NCBI RefSeq assembly: GCF_039511225.1
Contig: NZ_CP154261.1
Span: 5,704,001-5,768,000 of the forward strand
Direction: 5' to 3'
Origin: Sphingobacterium multivorum
Lineage (GTDB): Bacteria > Bacteroidota > Bacteroidia > Sphingobacteriales > Sphingobacteriaceae
Length of the DNA: 64,000 nt
The position numbers and the translations under genes were made by a program. This document shows positions 1 through 9,291 of this stretch, piece after piece. The notes under the pieces were generated by a model. It was not told where the DNA came from, ran no database searches, and saw nothing but the letters and a program-made list of their open reading frames with translations. Position 1 is the stretch's first letter; each line of letters opens with the position of its first letter.

Positions 1-464
1 TATTAACGTACTGCACAGGCGGTATCAAATGTGAGAAGGCATCTGCTCTCTTGTTAAAAGAAGGTTTCGAGGATGTTTATCAATTACATGGCGGCATTAT
101 TAAATACGGAAAGGAAGCCGGTGGTGAAGATTTTGAAGGTCAATGCTACGTCTTTGACAATCGCGTTACTGTCGATGTAAATTCTGTCAACCCATCCGTG
201 GTATCAACTTGTTTTAACTGTGGCAAGAAAACCACCAAAATGATCAACTGCGCCAACCCGACTTGTAATGAACATTTCACACAATGTGATGAGTGCGGCT
301 GGGAGATGGATGGATGCTGTTCACCAGCATGTAAGGAAAATCCCAATAAACGTGAATATGACGGAACAGGATATTATGTCAAGGTACCTCAACCCGTCAA
401 TATTGACAAAATCAGCAAAAGAAAACATAAAAATTTTCCACCGAAAGTATCGGCCGAAGATTAA
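1..464 (+). CDS. trhO: tRNA uridine(34) hydroxylase TrhO, C-terminal part (cut by window start)
   Basis: About 153 residues are visible, read in frame from base 3. The fragment opens inside the rhodanese active-site loop, YCTGGIKCEK, where the Cys of CTGG is the catalytic cysteine and a second Cys follows four residues later. After the rhodanese fold comes a Cys-rich tail with CFNCG, CANPTC and CDEC motifs, the probable metal-binding region typical of the YceA/TrhO family. Family members hydroxylate uridine 34 of certain tRNAs using molecular oxygen in the cytoplasm. The N-terminal domain and start codon lie outside the window. A strong hairpin follows 20 bp after the stop, so this is the last gene of its transcript. 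Confidence 0.92.
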   Translation, partial: LTYCTGGIKCEKASALLLKEGFEDVYQLHGGIIKYGKEAGGEDFEGQCYVFDNRVTVDVNSVNPSVVSTCFNCGKKTTKMINCANPTCNEHFTQCDECGWEMDGCCSPACKENPNKREYDGTGYYVKVPQPVNIDKISKRKHKNFPPKVSAED

Positions 465-483
465 TACAAATTGAACAAACAGA

Positions 484-516
484 AAGCGGTCGGAAGTGTA
501 GAACTTCCGACCGCTT
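484..516 (+). terminator. Hairpin terminator after trhO
   Basis: A perfect 14-bp stem (484-497 pairing with 503-516) surrounds a 5-nt loop. The tail is only weakly T-rich, so termination is likely but not textbook. It separates trhO from the convergent DUF937 gene. Confidence 0.7.
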
Positions 517-592
517 CCTGTTTAGGATCTGCACCATCTTAGCTTAATCCCATACTAGCTTTTTATCAAGACGAATAATAGCCTAACAAAGT

Positions 593-1300
593 TTACTTGC
601 CAAACATACCGGCGATTGAATCAAGAATATTGCCCTTTGCCTGCCCATCGTTATTTTTATCAAAAAAACTGCCTGCCAATCCGCCCAACATGTCGGTGAC
701 ACTACCTCCCGATGCCGGTTGCTCAGTTGCTTGCGCTTGTTCTTCTTGGCTACCGCCTAAAAAAGAGCCTAATATACCACCCAACATACCGCCACCTGCA
801 TTTTGCTGTGTTCCACCACCAAGCACAGAGCCGATCAGATCACCAATCCCAGCGCCGCTTGAAGCCTGCTTTTGTTGCCCTAGATACCCCATTACGATAG
901 GTGCAAGTGTGGCCAGTACCCCCGTCACCTGAGAAGAACTCAAGCCTGCTTTATCCGCTATATGCTGTGTCACGACTTCGGTATTTTGGCCGAACATATG
1001 GTTGACAATTTTATTACCGTCTTCAGAAACATTTTGCGCACTGCCCTGTTCTGCTCCCCCCTGCCCAAAGAAATCTCCAATTTTGTCGAGTATCCCGCTA
1101 CTGCTATGCTGGTCAATAGCCTTATCAATATTTTCAGCCTGCCCTTTGTTTTTCGCATTGTAATTCAATGCTGCAATCATCAAAGGAACTGCCGCTGCTA
1201 CAATCCACTTGGCTTTAGATTCACTGACACCAGTAATTTTTGAAATAGTCTCTATCGCTTTAGAGCCTACTCCACCTGTAACTAAATCTGTTAAGTTCAT
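593..1300 (-). CDS. DUF937 family protein
   Basis: A 235-residue protein rich in Gly, Ala and Gln. The N-terminal half (about 1-150) matches the DUF937 pattern: alpha-helical repeats with an IVAAAVPLMIAALNYNAK stretch and a second VLATLAPIVMGYLG stretch. The second half is low-complexity with repeated GGxLGGxLGSFLGG-type glycine runs and a DMLGGLAGSFFDKNNDG repeat near the end. There is no signal peptide. The family has no established function; the call rests on composition and repeat layout. It is monocistronic, with convergent trhO downstream. The ATG at 1300 is the only reasonable start. Confidence 0.75.
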   Translation of the reverse strand: MNLTDLVTGGVGSKAIETISKITGVSESKAKWIVAAAVPLMIAALNYNAKNKGQAENIDKAIDQHSSSGILDKIGDFFGQGGAEQGSAQNVSEDGNKIVNHMFGQNTEVVTQHIADKAGLSSSQVTGVLATLAPIVMGYLGQQKQASSGAGIGDLIGSVLGGGTQQNAGGGMLGGILGSFLGGSQEEQAQATEQPASGGSVTDMLGGLAGSFFDKNNDGQAKGNILDSIAGMFGK

Positions 1301-1386
1301 AAGTCTTCGTTTATAGTTATATAATGAAGATAATAAAAATATGTTTTAGCTTTACCAATTTTTGGAGAATGACATGCTTCTATAGA

Positions 1387-1418
1387 ATAAATAAAGGGGC
1401 TGTAGCCCCTTTATTTAT
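1387..1418. terminator. Terminator hairpin downstream of the susC operon
   Basis: Arms 1387-1401 and 1404-1418 form a 15-bp inverted repeat with a GC core (GGGGCT/AGCCCC) and A/T-rich ends on both sides. It lies 6 bp past the stop of the DUF5689 gene and would work for the minus-strand operon. Confidence 0.85.
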
Positions 1419-1423
1419 ACAAC

Positions 1424-2950
1424 CTATTGTTCAATTTTCGTTGACAACTCATTTTCGATTTCACTCAGCGTGGAAGCCTTGGTCATCTCGATGTTATTTT
1501 GAGATCGAGCAGAAGTCCATCGTGCTAACGATGTGTTGTATACCCCACCCAAACTAACAAAATAACCTACGTCAGCCGTATTGTATTTTAAGAAGATCGT
1601 ATTGGTTCCCGCCATAAAAAATGGCTGTGACTTCAAGGATAGGGGATCGATGACATCATAAAAGTCATTATTTGTAATACGATATCCCCTCGTTCCATCG
1701 GTCAATGCTCCGCCGCCCGAAATATACATCACATCCACCGGTTTTGTTGCTTCTGTCACTGCAGTCGTATTAAATACTGCAATGCCAAATGCATTACCAC
1801 TATTAGCCATTAACCCACCAGTTTTAGTTCCAATACCATCGAAACCATCTTTTGCAACATAGTCATAATTTACCACCCATTTTGCATTCGAAATATCTGT
1901 TGAACTCGATCCATTAATTAATTTATATTTTCCACCTACATAGAAATACTGGCCTTTTGTAACAGTGCCAGAAGTAATGTTCAGTTTATACGTTCGCATT
2001 CCTCCTGTCGCCCAACCTTTTGCAGGGATACCAGTTGGTGTAGAAGCATTCGCATTGTTACTGACAATGACAGCATAAGGCGTTTTTGAAAAGTCTATAT
2101 CTTCAATTGCTAAAAGCTGAACATATTCATAATTTCCATCCCCACCTTTTACATCGCTGGCAAAACCAGAAATAGCCACAGAGGTATGTTCAATTACCGA
2201 GCTCAATTCCTGAATATCCGATTCTTTACGCAAGACCTCATAAGGAATGAGCTTTCCCTCGGAATCCTGTTTATTAAAGATCACACCAAAATAATTAGCC
2301 AAAACACTTAAATTCCTTTTAGCAAACTTTGCCGATGATTTGGTCTCCAAATTTAAATTACCGAATCCATCATTCAGAATTTTCTGCCCCTCTAAAATAT
2401 CCCCAGCAGCAGGCAAAGGATTAAAACCGCCCTTTACAATTGCAACCAACGTACTTTCATATTTATCTGGATTTGCCAAAATATCTTTCGCAGTCACGCG
2501 ATTATTGGGAATCGGCCTATCCGAAGCAATCTTTACGATATTTGATTCGGCAATGTTTTTTAACTGCAGAATACCATTTTCCCGCGTCAACTCACTGCCA
2601 ACGATATTGATTTCCAAGGAATCTCCTATGACATAATTTTCTGCCGCCTTTCCCAAGGGTATGGTAATACCACGTAGCTGGCGTAAGCGTCTACGATCTT
2701 GGATGACCAGGTATCCATCCGGAAAATTTCCCTCGCGATGGTCCGAAACAACGACTCCAGCAATTGTTGTAGATCCGTCCAAATTATCTTGATTGATTTG
2801 TACAGGCTGTCCCTTGTAAATGTTTCTGACGTCGAAAATACCGATATAAGAACTAACCATCCCGCCAGGATAATTTCCGTCTTTGCTGCAAGAACCAAGA
2901 ACAAACGCGCCCATGAATCCCGTTATTATATAAAAAATATATTTTTTCAT
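1424..2950 (-). CDS. DUF5689 domain lipoprotein of the SusC/SusD locus
   Basis: A 508-residue exported lipoprotein: an N-terminal hydrophobic segment ends in the lipobox LGSC (Cys about 20). Residues about 40-270 match the DUF5689 architecture, a beta-rich OB-like domain with the core motif GVVVSDHREGNFPDGYLVIQ. The C-terminal half (about 290-490) resembles a jelly-roll surface domain with repeated Gly/Asn/Thr turns. DUF5689 proteins often accompany SusC/SusD pairs, and this is the third gene of such an operon, 31 bp after susD. A substrate-binding or surface accessory role is inferred; no catalytic motif was recognised. A terminator follows immediately. Confidence 0.82.
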   Translation of the reverse strand: MKKYIFYIITGFMGAFVLGSCSKDGNYPGGMVSSYIGIFDVRNIYKGQPVQINQDNLDGSTTIAGVVVSDHREGNFPDGYLVIQDRRRLRQLRGITIPLGKAAENYVIGDSLEINIVGSELTRENGILQLKNIAESNIVKIASDRPIPNNRVTAKDILANPDKYESTLVAIVKGGFNPLPAAGDILEGQKILNDGFGNLNLETKSSAKFAKRNLSVLANYFGVIFNKQDSEGKLIPYEVLRKESDIQELSSVIEHTSVAISGFASDVKGGDGNYEYVQLLAIEDIDFSKTPYAVIVSNNANASTPTGIPAKGWATGGMRTYKLNITSGTVTKGQYFYVGGKYKLINGSSSTDISNAKWVVNYDYVAKDGFDGIGTKTGGLMANSGNAFGIAVFNTTAVTEATKPVDVMYISGGGALTDGTRGYRITNNDFYDVIDPLSLKSQPFFMAGTNTIFLKYNTADVGYFVSLGGVYNTSLARWTSARSQNNIEMTKASTLSEIENELSTKIEQ

Positions 2951-2981
2951 TATCTACGCATTAAAATTATAAAACCCATTA

Positions 2982-4517
2982 TCATCTCTGCCACCACACT
3001 TTCGTATTAATCTCATCAGCCCCTTGCTGTGCGATAGCTAGTTTATAGTTTGTAGGGTTTGCCGATTGGACATAAATTGGATACTTCAAGCGGGCAGGCA
3101 TCTCGCCTCCATTTTTTAAACCAGTTCCCTTTGGCAACAAAGGGTAACCTGTCCTCCGAAATTCAAACCATTGCTGGCAGTCTACAAATAAGAGGGCATA
3201 ATATTTTTGTAGATGAATCATTTCCATCTTTTTCTCGAAACTGTTGTTATCATCCCAATTTATATCGCCATTATTTAAATATTCTTCAATAGGCTCGGCA
3301 TAGGTTGGAAGCCATGTCGTAATACCTTTCATAACACCATCTTTGTAAAGGTCGCCGACCTTATCTGCATAGAATCCTTTTAATGCCAGTTCTGCTTTAA
3401 TAAACTGCAATTCCGAACAATTCATGATCATTCCTGTCAGTGGCTCGTTCATCATGGTTTTCACAGGAATATTATTCACGGTTTGATCATAAGAATAAAA
3501 ATAGGACTGACGTTCCCAACCCTCGCCAGGAGCATAACCACTTGGAATACCAACGAAATTTCCACTGACCGGTGCAATTCCCAAACGATTTACACCGTTT
3601 GAACCATAGGTCGGAATGTTAATTCGTGGATCGTTCCAGGCAACCAAATGATCAATAAAAAAATTTGCTAAAGATGCTTGACGAAAGTCCTGTGCTCTCA
3701 CCTCCATAAATGGAGAAATCAAGGGAGACATGCCTGTCCAACGTAGGATAGCAGAATCGTCATTACTTGACATAATGGGATAGAAAGATGCATTATTCAC
3801 TAAAATGTCATTAATTTTTGAGCGAACCAATGTCGCAACTGCTGGATCAGTCTGCCCGGAAGCTCTTAACAATAATCGTAAAAATAACGAGTTTCCAAAC
3901 TTACGCCATCTGCTGACATTTCCATTGTAAATCGGATCATATTCCCCTTTGATTGCCGTGCTTTTTGATAATAATACATTGGCAGAATCTAACTTATTAA
4001 AGAAATCCAGATAAATTTCCTTCTGTGTATCGAACTTAGGCTCCAGGATATCTTCACCCAATCCTCTTAATGCTTCTGTATAAGGAATATCGCCATAGGT
4101 ATCGGTCAGGATAGAAAATCCCCAAGTTTGCATGATTAAAGATATTCCACGATAAGATGCATTATCATTGAGCCCACCATCAGCCAATCTGTAAATTTCT
4201 TTTACATTTTTCAGCTCGGGATACATGGAATTCCAAGGTCCGTCAGAGACGGTATTACGTATATCATAACGGAACACACGGTATTCTCCATCACTGATAT
4301 TAACCGTGACCTGCATCAGCTCATTATTTAATGAGCGATTACGAGACATATTGGACGCAACAAGATCCCTAAATGCAGGCTGCATTAATTGATAGGGATA
4401 AGCGTTTACACTGTTATTTGGATTTGTATTAATTTCTTCAAAATTTTTATCGCAAGATTGCAAAAACATTGCAACGGCAATTAGGACCATCCCTATAAAA
4501 TTGAACGATTGTTTCAT
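2982..4517 (-). CDS. SusD/RagB family nutrient-binding outer-membrane lipoprotein
   Basis: A 511-residue lipoprotein with an N-terminal hydrophobic segment and lipobox LQSC (Cys about 22). The mature start (CDKNFEEINTNPNNS) and the helix-rich TPR-like body with the LKNVKEIYRLA and DTYGDIPYTEA motifs are typical of the SusD-like_2 branch. SusD proteins cap the SusC barrel on the cell surface and capture the ligand. The gene follows susC after 11 bp, so translation is likely coupled. The substrate cannot be read from sequence: no glycoside hydrolase, sulfatase or peptidase gene is adjacent in the window. Confidence 0.93.
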   Translation of the reverse strand: MKQSFNFIGMVLIAVAMFLQSCDKNFEEINTNPNNSVNAYPYQLMQPAFRDLVASNMSRNRSLNNELMQVTVNISDGEYRVFRYDIRNTVSDGPWNSMYPELKNVKEIYRLADGGLNDNASYRGISLIMQTWGFSILTDTYGDIPYTEALRGLGEDILEPKFDTQKEIYLDFFNKLDSANVLLSKSTAIKGEYDPIYNGNVSRWRKFGNSLFLRLLLRASGQTDPAVATLVRSKINDILVNNASFYPIMSSNDDSAILRWTGMSPLISPFMEVRAQDFRQASLANFFIDHLVAWNDPRINIPTYGSNGVNRLGIAPVSGNFVGIPSGYAPGEGWERQSYFYSYDQTVNNIPVKTMMNEPLTGMIMNCSELQFIKAELALKGFYADKVGDLYKDGVMKGITTWLPTYAEPIEEYLNNGDINWDDNNSFEKKMEMIHLQKYYALLFVDCQQWFEFRRTGYPLLPKGTGLKNGGEMPARLKYPIYVQSANPTNYKLAIAQQGADEINTKVWWQR

Positions 4518-4528
4518 TGTCTATATTG

Positions 4529-7500
4529 TTAAAAGCCTACAACTAAGTTAAAACCGTACGTCCTTGTAGAAGGAAATTGAGCAATTTCAAATCCTTTGAC
4601 AATGTCAGTCCCCGACAACGTACCAAATTCTGGATCAAAGTTTGGCCAGTTTGACCAAATCACAAGATTTCTTCCATAAACACCAACTGAAGCTTTTTGT
4701 AATTTCAAGCGGCTAACAAAAGCTTTGGAAAAGGAGTAATCAAATCGAGCTTCCCTAAATTTGATAAAGTTTGTTGAAAAGGTACTTCCCTCAGCATTAT
4801 CCTGCCCATAATGAGAACGGTAATATTCATCAACATTTGTTGCAATGACATCATTTTTGCGATAGGTACCGTCGGGATTTTGAACAACACCATTCCCAAT
4901 AATTCCACTATAACGTCCAGGAAGCGTATTTTTAGTTTTTCCTTGCTCTGCCAATTTATAATGTGTCAAGGAATGTGCTACCCCACCAAATTGTGCATCA
5001 AATAATAAGTTTAACCGGAAACCTTTATATCTAAATTCATTGCCCAAACTTACTTTTCCCTTAGGGATCGTATTCCCTAAGTAAACCACATCATCAGTCA
5101 ATAAAGCAACACCGGTTTTACTATCATAAATAATTTGTCCATCCGGAGATCTTCTATAACCAATACCGTATAGATCGCCCATTGAACCACCTACTTTCGC
5201 CACCAACTGACCACCTGCCACAGGTCCGGTCTGAAGAATCATAGACGAATCTGCCAACGACATAATTTTATTCTGATTCATGGAGAATGTCGCGAATACT
5301 TTCCAATTAAATCCATCTTTATTTTTAATTGGTGTGCCATCCATGGCCAACTCTATCCCTCTATTTCTAACCTCCCCTGCATTGACAACTTTCTGCCGAC
5401 CACCAGTCGAAGCATCTATCGTCCTTTTTAGCTGTTGATTTCTTGTATTACTCTGATAAACAGCAAGGTCAAAACCAAATCTATCCTTAAACATACGCAC
5501 CTCTGTACCAAACTCGATAGATTGTGTACGTAAGGGCTGTAAGTAAGGATTTACAATTAATGTTGGTACTTGTAACCCGCCAGGATATTGACCACCTGCA
5601 TTTTCATAAGAAAAATCAATAGTATATGGATCATCGCCACCACTTCCTACACCTGAAATCGAGCCTCTCAATTTTGCATAATTAATTGCCTTGGGCAATT
5701 TCCATAATTCTGAAGCGATTAAGCTTGCATTTAACGACGGATAAGTAAAATATTTTTTCTTATCTGGTGCCATTGCAGATGCCAATGTACTTGCCCAATC
5801 AATACGATAAGTCCCGTCTACATACAAGAAATTCTTATAAGCTGCTGTAAATAGTCCATACAGGCCATTCCTCTGCACATGACTTTTATAAGGTAAGTTA
5901 AGAATAGGCCCTTTTGCATTAGCCATGACATACACCCCAGGATAAGTCAGCGAATCTGCACGCATTTCATCTTTATGATAACGGTTATCATTTGTGCTAC
6001 CACCGATAGTCCCCGTCATTTTCCAGTCTTTGTTTATCTCCGTTTCATATTTCAATAAGAAATCCAAATTGGTTTCCCGCGACGAAATAGATTGAGTTCG
6101 ATAACTACCATATGGCATTTTCGCACCTGCATCATATGGTCTTTTTTGCTCTCTATTCTCGTAAGCCATATCCAAAGAGCTTCGTAACATCAGATTCCAA
6201 TGTTTATTAAACTGATAGCTCGCCTGAACATTTCCCGTGACCCCATGGCGATCGGTACCATTTATAAACTCCCGAGATATGGCATACGGATTTTCAGGAT
6301 AAGAAGAAAATGGGTATTTGATCTTCTGCCCTTCAGCTCCTTGCACCCAATAATCTTTCAACCAATTCATATCAGCATTGGGCTGCCAAAAAATGAACCA
6401 ATACATCAGCGACTGATTTCCATATCCAGCTCCTGGTAAATTATCAGACCATTTATTTGTATAATTTACCTTAGCATTGATCTGTAGTTTGTCGCTCACT
6501 TTTGAATTAACCGACAATGCAACCGTATTTCTTTTGTAACCCGTATTTGGCACGATCCAAGTATTGTTTACATTGGTTGCAGAAAACCGCGCTGATGTTT
6601 TATCCGTTCCCCCATCTATACTGACTGAGTTAGTGAATGTTTTTCCGACATCAAAGAAAGACTTCAAATTATTATAAGGACGCCAAAGGGTACGTTCCGT
6701 ACCCACTGCTTGCGTAACCGGATCATATTGATAAAAATATTGGCCGTCAAATTTCGGTCCATAGGCTGAACTTGTTCCCGATGTACTTGCGCCGTCCTCC
6801 GTTGTACCATAAGAGTAATAATCCGCACCGTCAAGCCCCTGTCCATATTCATACTGTAAATCGGGCATTCGATTAATGGCTTCTAGCGAGGTATTTGAAT
6901 TTACCGTAACTCCAATGCCTTTTTTACCTTTTGCTCCAGATTTGGTCGTAATCATAATAGCCCCATTGGCACCCCGTTGACCATACAACGCCGCTGCACT
7001 GGCCCCTTTTAGAACCGTTATATTTTCAATGTCTTCAGGATTAAGATCATCTATGCCAGACCCATAGTCTGCCGGCATATTGTCTGATCCTGTACCATAA
7101 GCACTTTCTCCCGAATTTGCCGTCTTACGGCCGCTCCCTTCATTCACAACGACACCATCCACGACGATCAATGCCCCAGGATCGCCGTTTAAATTCGTTT
7201 CGCCTCTTAAAATAATCTTAGTCGACCCCGTAGGACCAGCATTTGAACGCATTAGGTTCAAGCCTGCCACTTTACCCGACAATGCGTCACTCCAGTTATT
7301 GGATAGTGCATCAGTCAACTGTTCTCCTTTTACAACCGTGGTGGCATACCCTAATTCTCGTTCTTGTCTTTTAATCCCCAATGCAGTGACAACAACTTCT
7401 TCAAGTGCTTCAGATGTTGGATTTAAACCAATGTGAACATTTGTTTGCGCAGCATCGTATGCCCTTGTTTGAGCCTCATATCCGATCATCTGAAAACGGA

Positions 7501-7795
7501 CTTTCCCCCCAGCTTCGATATCTACCTCAAAATTACCATTTCGATCCGTAGAACCCTTCGTCACCCCACCTGAAAGTATCGATACTGAAGCCAATGGCTC
7601 CTTGGTTTTATTATCTACAACTTTTCCTTTGATTTTAATCTTCCCCTGATTAAAATAATGAAAAACGCCGTGGCCCCGTTCTAATGGAACCGCTGCCCCA
7701 GCTACATCCATATTGCAGGCAATTGCTAAGGCCACAAATAGCACTTTCGAGGAGGAGTGCCTTAGATTAATTTGGATAGGGTTAATACTAAACAT
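4529..7795 (-). CDS. SusC/RagA family TonB-linked outer-membrane transporter
   Basis: A 1088-residue receptor. Residues about 1-35 are an extended signal region; about 50-135 form the carboxypeptidase-regulatory-like beta domain (KIKGKVVDNKTKEPLASVSI). The SusC signature EEVVVTALGIKRQERELGYA follows at about 133-152. The plug domain (about 150-290) contains LIVVDGVVVN and the DIENITVLKGASAAALYGQRG motif, and the remainder is the 22-strand barrel ending in a terminal Phe (VVGF). It imports oligomers with its SusD partner using TonB energy. It is first in a three-gene operon. The 638-bp upstream region holds a -7-like box and a 13-bp direct repeat. No anti-sigma/sigma pair is adjacent. Confidence 0.96.
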   Translation of the reverse strand: MFSINPIQINLRHSSSKVLFVALAIACNMDVAGAAVPLERGHGVFHYFNQGKIKIKGKVVDNKTKEPLASVSILSGGVTKGSTDRNGNFEVDIEAGGKVRFQMIGYEAQTRAYDAAQTNVHIGLNPTSEALEEVVVTALGIKRQERELGYATTVVKGEQLTDALSNNWSDALSGKVAGLNLMRSNAGPTGSTKIILRGETNLNGDPGALIVVDGVVVNEGSGRKTANSGESAYGTGSDNMPADYGSGIDDLNPEDIENITVLKGASAAALYGQRGANGAIMITTKSGAKGKKGIGVTVNSNTSLEAINRMPDLQYEYGQGLDGADYYSYGTTEDGASTSGTSSAYGPKFDGQYFYQYDPVTQAVGTERTLWRPYNNLKSFFDVGKTFTNSVSIDGGTDKTSARFSATNVNNTWIVPNTGYKRNTVALSVNSKVSDKLQINAKVNYTNKWSDNLPGAGYGNQSLMYWFIFWQPNADMNWLKDYWVQGAEGQKIKYPFSSYPENPYAISREFINGTDRHGVTGNVQASYQFNKHWNLMLRSSLDMAYENREQKRPYDAGAKMPYGSYRTQSISSRETNLDFLLKYETEINKDWKMTGTIGGSTNDNRYHKDEMRADSLTYPGVYVMANAKGPILNLPYKSHVQRNGLYGLFTAAYKNFLYVDGTYRIDWASTLASAMAPDKKKYFTYPSLNASLIASELWKLPKAINYAKLRGSISGVGSGGDDPYTIDFSYENAGGQYPGGLQVPTLIVNPYLQPLRTQSIEFGTEVRMFKDRFGFDLAVYQSNTRNQQLKRTIDASTGGRQKVVNAGEVRNRGIELAMDGTPIKNKDGFNWKVFATFSMNQNKIMSLADSSMILQTGPVAGGQLVAKVGGSMGDLYGIGYRRSPDGQIIYDSKTGVALLTDDVVYLGNTIPKGKVSLGNEFRYKGFRLNLLFDAQFGGVAHSLTHYKLAEQGKTKNTLPGRYSGIIGNGVVQNPDGTYRKNDVIATNVDEYYRSHYGQDNAEGSTFSTNFIKFREARFDYSFSKAFVSRLKLQKASVGVYGRNLVIWSNWPNFDPEFGTLSGTDIVKGFEIAQFPSTRTYGFNLVVGF

Positions 7796-8381
7796 AGTTA
7801 TTGGTGTAAATTGTTAATTTTCAATTTGGCACAAAAATATATCCCTAACAAAAAGTTTGCTTTAACTTAATGTTTTCTTTTTGTTAACAATTATTTCGAA
7901 TAGCATTTCCTTTAGGCACACTATTACTGTTTCAATCTTTAGTAAAATGCTTTGAAACCCACTATGAAGGGATTATCACGCATTAGGCACACTATAAAGT
8001 GCTCTTTCTTTTGGTTATTTTTTATTTTCCAAATCGAAAATAATTAATAATATTTAAAAAACGAAATAAATCGAAATTATTTAAAACCGCACATCAGAAC
8101 ACACAACACAAGAGTCAAGTGAACCTAAAGGACATATAAAATTACTGCAACTGTAGGGAAGAAGGTATTCCAAGAAAGTTTTAAGCAAATTTCTCAGCTG
8201 CTTTTAGCAGCTATTAGGACTTCTCACCAATATATATACTACAATATGCAAACAATACAGAAAGCATGGGACAACCTTCATGTATAATACGAAAAAATAG
8301 ATTCCACCAAGGGGCGCAGCTGCCAATAAGGCTTAAAATCGAGCGATCAGGCCTTTAGATCCACACCCCCGGAAGAAAAAA
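7796..8381. promoter_or_regulatory. Intergenic region upstream of susC
   Basis: A long AT-rich spacer with no convincing ORF. On the minus strand a TATTTTTG box (plus-strand 7832-7839) matches the Bacteroidota -7 consensus TAnnTTTG and would give a leader of about 30 nt; no TTG was found at the proper -33 spacing. Two copies of TTAGGCACACTAT lie further upstream (7912-7924 and 7983-7995). A small hairpin (AGCTGC, loop TTTTA, GCAGCT) is at 8196-8212. Nothing else was recognised. Confidence 0.45.
7912..7995. repeat. 13-bp direct repeat upstream of susC
   Basis: TTAGGCACACTAT occurs at 7912-7924 and again at 7983-7995, start to start 71 bp. Both lie upstream of the putative susC -7 box, in a position suited to activator binding. 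The sequence does not resemble an operator I can name. Confidence 0.55.
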
Positions 8382-8411
8382 AAAGAGCCCAAACGAAAGT
8401 TTGGGCTCTTT
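8382..8411 (-). terminator. Intrinsic terminator of trmB
   Basis: A 13-bp stem AAAGAGCCCAAAC/GTTTGGGCTCTTT with a GAAA loop. On the minus strand the hairpin runs into a T-tract (complement of the A run 8376-8384). Confidence 0.9.
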
Positions 8412-8433
8412 ATTACAATAGAAGCGTTAAGGC

Positions 8434-9090
8434 TTAAGCCTTCTCGAAACTCCACTTCACATAATTAATATTCTTGTCATGTGCCAAATACTTCCGTTCG
8501 TAGTATGTCTTGATGGATAAAACATTATCCACTAAGTCCGAATGGTAAAGATCTGTCGTTTCTTTATATTTTTTCAGATTCTGTAGATCAATCTGCTCCA
8601 ATGTATAGGCATAAAAACCATCATTATCTGTTTTCAGATTCATCATTCCTTCAGGCTTCATAATGACTTTATAACGATCCAAAAACTTTGGCCCGGTCAA
8701 TCGCTTCTTTTCACGGCTATCTTGTGGTTGCGGATCCGGAAAGGTAATCCAGATTTCATCAATTTCATTTTCAGCAAAATGTTCAAGAATAGTCTCAATT
8801 TGTATCCGAAGAAAAGCAACATTCCGAATTCCATCCTCCAAAGCTGTTTTGGCTCCCCGCCAAATACGATTACCCTTAAAATCGATACCGATGAAATTTT
8901 TCTCCGGAAACAATCTCGCTAGATTAACAGTATACTCACCTTTACCACAAGCAAGCTCCAAAACAACCGGATTAGTATTACCAAATTGCTTCTCAGCCCA
9001 TTTTCCTTTATATTCTTTGCCTGCGTCGAGTTGGATTACATTTTCAAAAGTAGCAACTTCAGCAAATTTACGTAGTTTGTCCTTTCCCAT
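8434..9090 (-). CDS. trmB: tRNA (guanine(46)-N7)-methyltransferase
   Basis: A 218-residue SAM-dependent methyltransferase. The SAM-binding motif I is VLELACGKGEYTVNLA (about 42-57), followed by NFIGIDFKGNRIWRGAK, and the TrmB signature IWITFPDPQPQDSREKKRLT (about 113-132) carries the substrate-site residues. It makes m7G46 in the tRNA variable loop. Length and motifs are complete. The gene is transcribed alone: a TATTTTTG box is upstream and a strong terminator is downstream. Confidence 0.96.
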   Translation of the reverse strand: MGKDKLRKFAEVATFENVIQLDAGKEYKGKWAEKQFGNTNPVVLELACGKGEYTVNLARLFPEKNFIGIDFKGNRIWRGAKTALEDGIRNVAFLRIQIETILEHFAENEIDEIWITFPDPQPQDSREKKRLTGPKFLDRYKVIMKPEGMMNLKTDNDGFYAYTLEQIDLQNLKKYKETTDLYHSDLVDNVLSIKTYYERKYLAHDKNINYVKWSFEKA

Positions 9091-9108
9091 TTTTTAATAA
9101 ATATCCCG

Positions 9109-9116
9109 CAAAAATA
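9109..9116 (-). promoter_or_regulatory. Putative -7 box of trmB
   Basis: The minus-strand sequence TATTTTTG matches TAnnTTTG, about 18 bp upstream of the trmB ATG. The -33 position 20 nt further upstream reads TTT rather than TTG. Confidence 0.5.
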
Positions 9117-9240
9117 ACCTTATATTCCCGCTAAAAAAAATAAATCTGAGAGACAGCACCAATACCGGCAATTACAGAACAATCCGACGTCCGATAGCAT
9201 ACACAGTAATCCATAAATTGCATCCACACGGGCGAATTAT

Positions 9241-9272
9241 ATTGCATATAAAAAGCAATTTATCTAAGTTTG
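9241..9272 (+). promoter_or_regulatory. Promoter of fcl (member of the shared promoter family)
   Basis: TTG at 9242-9244 and TAAGTTTG at 9265-9272 are separated by exactly 20 nt, a full match to the Bacteroidota vegetative promoter. The spacer contains the inverted repeat ATTGC-N9-GCAAT (9241-9259). The element is almost identical to those before the DUF4293 gene and murF. The expected transcription start leaves a leader of roughly 13-16 nt before the GTG start. Confidence 0.8.
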
Positions 9273-9291
9273 CAGGAATCAATAACTTATC

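Noticed and set aside
8191..8212. Hairpin AGCTGC-TTTTA-GCAGCT in the susC upstream region as a terminator or riboswitch
   Set aside because: The stem is short, there is no T-tract, and no known riboswitch core was recognised around it.
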